A DNA stretch of 44,613 nt from Chloroflexota bacterium (lineage in GTDB: Bacteria; Chloroflexota; Anaerolineae; Aggregatilineales; Phototrophicaceae): the NCBI GenBank assembly GCA_011523735.1, contig WTGB01000103.1:1-44613 (forward strand), in the 5' to 3' direction. Below, in pieces: positions 42,503 through 44,613 of the stretch. Each line of letters begins with the position of its first letter. Position 1 is the first letter of the stretch. The translations under genes were made by a program, and so were the position numbers. Under the pieces are notes generated by a model. It saw only the letters and a list, made by a program, of their open reading frames with translations, was not told the DNA's origin and ran no database searches.

Positions 42503-44098
42503 TTATCCGCCGACGATTCTCGTCGTGATGGGATCCCAGGTGCCGGTATAGTTGTTGAACAAGGTAAATTCCACGCCTTGCCCGAAGTAGGTCCGCTCCT
42601 CCGAAAACAGCGGCTTGAACTCGAGTTCTTCCAGCAGCGACCGCATCGCATTGCTCCAGTGCATGCAACTCTCTTCACCGGCCGTCACATTCGCGAGCGC
42701 GAATTCGGCATCGAAAGTTGCGTTTGCCGTCGACGCCGTATTGATTGCGCCGCCGCCACTGAAATAACCAACCATCGCACTCGGCAGCGGCACGGGCGGA
42801 TTAACCCCCAGAATCGTCACATCCCATTCGCCTGTGCGCAGCAACCGCTCCAGATAACCGCCAAACTCCACTATGTGTGGCTCCACGGTGAATCCGACAT
42901 CTTCGAGCGACAAAATCAACAACTCGGCCGCGTCCGTTCCCGCCCGGCCATAATCCATCAGCCGCAGCACGACGGGGTTGCCATCGGCGTCAGCCAGTTT
43001 GCCGTCCGCGCCAGCCACGTAGCCGGCATCCGCCAGGATCTGGCGCGCGGCATCGGGATCGAAACCGACGGTCTCCTCGTGTACCCCGTCGAGGCTGTCG
43101 TCGTAACAGGCAGACTTGGGCGAGATAAAGGTGTTGGTGAATAGTCCGCGTCCGCTGAAGCCGACATCCAGATACTCTTGGCGCGAGACAGCTTTGAAAA
43201 CAGCCTGGCGAATGGCGGGATCAGTGCCGATCAAGCCCTCGTCCTTGTTGACTTGCAGCCATTGGGCGCCAAAGCTGTAGCCATCCACGGCGAAGGTCTC
43301 AGCGGCGGCTACGCGATCGTAATCCGCGCCTGTGACCGTGACAACGTTCAATTCGCCACTGAGGAACAGGTTGGCGGCGGTCGTTTCATTGTCCACGACC
43401 TGATAGACCAAGGTCTGCGGGAAGCCTTCGTCGGCTGTCGTGGTTCCGCGCGCGCCCCAGGTGTATTCCGGGCGAGCCTGCGCCACATAACGATCGCCGC
43501 GAATCGACTCGGCAAGCGCGTATGGTCCGCTGCCTTGCGGTCCTTCAACCATCAAGTCGGGATTCTCGATGCCCGCCGGGCAAATCACCGACGCCCAGGG
43601 CATAGCCAACCCGATCAACAGAGCGCCAAAGGGTTCGTGCATGGTAATCGTGACTGTGCCGGCGTCATTATCATGTGATACCGAGTAACGTTCTTCCGTG
43701 GCGCCCGCCGCGCCGCCCAGCGTGCGGAAGACGAAGGGCGCGCCGGTATCATTGGCGCCCATGCGCAGAAGCGAGCCGGCGACAGCTTCGGCATTCAGCG
43801 GACTGCCGTCTGTACAAACCGCATCGGGATTCAGCGTGAGCGTGAGCGCGTCCGCGCCGCTGCCTTCCCAACTCGTCGCCAGCGCTGGAATGATATTGCC
43901 ATCGTCATCCATGGCCACCAGACGATCATAGAAGGTAATCGCCATTTGATAGCCGAGCGTCGTATTGGTCAGATGCGGATCGAGAACATCAAAATCCTGC
44001 GTGAGGTGCGCGTAGATGGTTGTGGACGCGTCCTGCGCAGTCGCCGCGCCAGCCCCAATCAACAGAACAAGCACTACATATATCAATCGTTCAACCAT
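42503..44098 (-). CDS. Peptide/nickel-type ABC substrate-binding protein (SBP_bac_5)
   Basis: A 531-residue extracytoplasmic binding protein. The signal peptide spans about 1-21 (VERLIYVVLVLLIGAGAATAQ). The SBP_bac_5 fold opens with DFDVLDPHLTNTTLGYQM and IIPALATSWEGS, the family signature region. Ligands in the family are di- and oligopeptides, nickel chelates, or oligosaccharides, so the transported compound is open. I start at ATG 44096-44098, with AAGGGATG upstream; the longer frame from 44140 would read through it. It is the first gene of the leftward operon. Confidence 0.9.
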   Translation of the reverse strand: MVERLIYVVLVLLIGAGAATAQDASTTIYAHLTQDFDVLDPHLTNTTLGYQMAITFYDRLVAMDDDGNIIPALATSWEGSGADALTLTLNPDAVCTDGSPLNAEAVAGSLLRMGANDTGAPFVFRTLGGAAGATEERYSVSHDNDAGTVTITMHEPFGALLIGLAMPWASVICPAGIENPDLMVEGPQGSGPYALAESIRGDRYVAQARPEYTWGARGTTTADEGFPQTLVYQVVDNETTAANLFLSGELNVVTVTGADYDRVAAAETFAVDGYSFGAQWLQVNKDEGLIGTDPAIRQAVFKAVSRQEYLDVGFSGRGLFTNTFISPKSACYDDSLDGVHEETVGFDPDAARQILADAGYVAGADGKLADADGNPVVLRLMDYGRAGTDAAELLILSLEDVGFTVEPHIVEFGGYLERLLRTGEWDVTILGVNPPVPLPSAMVGYFSGGGAINTASTANATFDAEFALANVTAGEESCMHWSNAMRSLLEELEFKPLFSEERTYFGQGVEFTLFNNYTGTWDPITTRIVGG

Positions 44099-44164
44099 TG
44101 TTTCATCCCTTTCCCAAAATGATCTATATAGAATGCGCACGTTGAGGCCTCTGCGCGATTAGTG

Positions 44165-44193
44165 ATTCTATCAAGAATGTAAACAAACTACAA
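44165..44193 (-). promoter_or_regulatory. Candidate promoter of the peptide transporter operon
   Basis: On the minus strand TTGTAG (44188-44193) and TAGAAT (44165-44170) are spaced by 17 bases, about 67 bases before the binding-protein start. The -35 box is weak. Confidence 0.4.
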
Positions 44194-44613
44194 AAACGCC
44201 CGCAAGATCTGACGCTGCAGTTAGGACTTGACTTGTGCAGCAGGCAGATCTGAGTAGCTCCAAGTAAGTAATTGAAATCTTACTATACTTGCGAATTGTA
44301 GGGACGCTGGTCTGCTGTGTCTACGAGCAGCGCTGAAACTCCCGAAATAAAGGTGGGGTGAAGGCTAGTGGCTAACTGAAGCGGCCGCGAAAAGATTCTA
44401 TCAAGCGGGCATCAAATGTTGTGGATTCGCGTCCGCGCCGGACATCATCGGCATGGCGACAACTATAAGTTGGAGAACCAGCCCTGCCTTACACAACCGA
44501 CTTGTCTGCCGGATAAAACGGGCGAATCAATTGGCGTGATTCGGTACCGACTACTCCTTTATCGGTAAATTTCGCGTAGGGGCTGACGCTCAAACTCATG
44601 ATTGAAAATGTCA
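44194..44613. other. Non-coding right end, nothing recognised
   Basis: These 420 bases contain no convincing reading frame, RNA gene or repeat family. The 12-mer GATTCTATCAAG at 44394-44405 repeats the one at 44164-44175 that contains the promoter -10 box. GTAGGGGC occurs at 44577-44584 without the paired stem of the hairpin repeats. Confidence 0.4.

Noticed and set aside
44164..44405. 12-mer GATTCTATCAAG repeated 230 bases apart as an operator pair
   Set aside because: Two copies of an unpaired 12-mer with no further support. One overlaps the promoter -10 by necessity.
44573..44613. GTAGGGGC near the right edge as a sixth hairpin repeat
   Set aside because: No complementary second arm follows within the window.

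Overview
The window reads as a carbohydrate-uptake and sugar-acid catabolism region from a free-living heterotrophic bacterium. It is most likely a member of the Chloroflexota (Anaerolineae-like). This rests on the lipoprotein with a Thr/Pro-rich linker directly after the lipobox, the density of ribose-type sugar ABC transporters, single-copy catabolic islands and short GTAGGGGCGAC hairpin repeats. No rRNA, tRNA, CRISPR array or phage gene was seen, so the taxonomic call is an inference.

Layout. (1) 1-6528, minus strand: a YjhG/YagF-type D-xylonate dehydratase, a two-domain SnoaL-like protein, a phytanoyl-CoA dioxygenase-like protein and three tandem VOC (glyoxalase-fold) paralogues, the last cut by the window edge. 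Most gaps in this run carry a short hairpin repeat. (2) 6602-13440, mostly plus strand: two SDR dehydrogenases, a small membrane protein (minus), a Gfo/Idh/MocA oxidoreductase, an FAH-family 2-keto-3-deoxy-pentonate dehydratase, an M24-fold protein lacking metal ligands and an enolase-superfamily acid-sugar dehydratase. Together with the xylonate dehydratase this looks like a non-phosphorylating (Weimberg-like) sugar-acid pathway. (3) 13473-17831: a promoter, sugar-binding protein, terminator-like hairpin, an oversized 706-residue permease and a single-domain ATPase. (4) 17834-21542: a two-repeat lipoprotein split by an in-frame TGA, a DinB-like protein, an unknown membrane-anchored protein and RarA. 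(5) 21577-23310: a sulfatase.

(6) 23254-36099 is the most striking unit. A leftward ribose-type ABC transporter, whose binding protein is a nearly perfect internal tandem duplication (two heads in one chain), diverges from a rightward operon. That operon encodes a cyclase-family hydrolase, E1-alpha, E1-beta and E2 of a 2-oxo acid dehydrogenase, a cupin-type phosphoglucose isomerase, a ROK kinase and a SorC regulator. The two promoters face away from each other across two adjacent 14-bp palindromes that contain both -35 boxes. I know of no named pathway with this gene set.

(7) 36100-38073: a decayed fatty-acid region in which an acyl-CoA synthetase remnant is fused to a thiolase remnant, with several stop codons and frameshifts. 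(8) 38094-44098, minus strand: an oligopeptide-type ABC transporter (binding protein, DppB-like permease, a DppC-DppD permease-ATPase fusion with an extra membrane segment, and an OppF-like ATPase), read from a promoter near 44170. The last 420 bases contain no recognisable gene.
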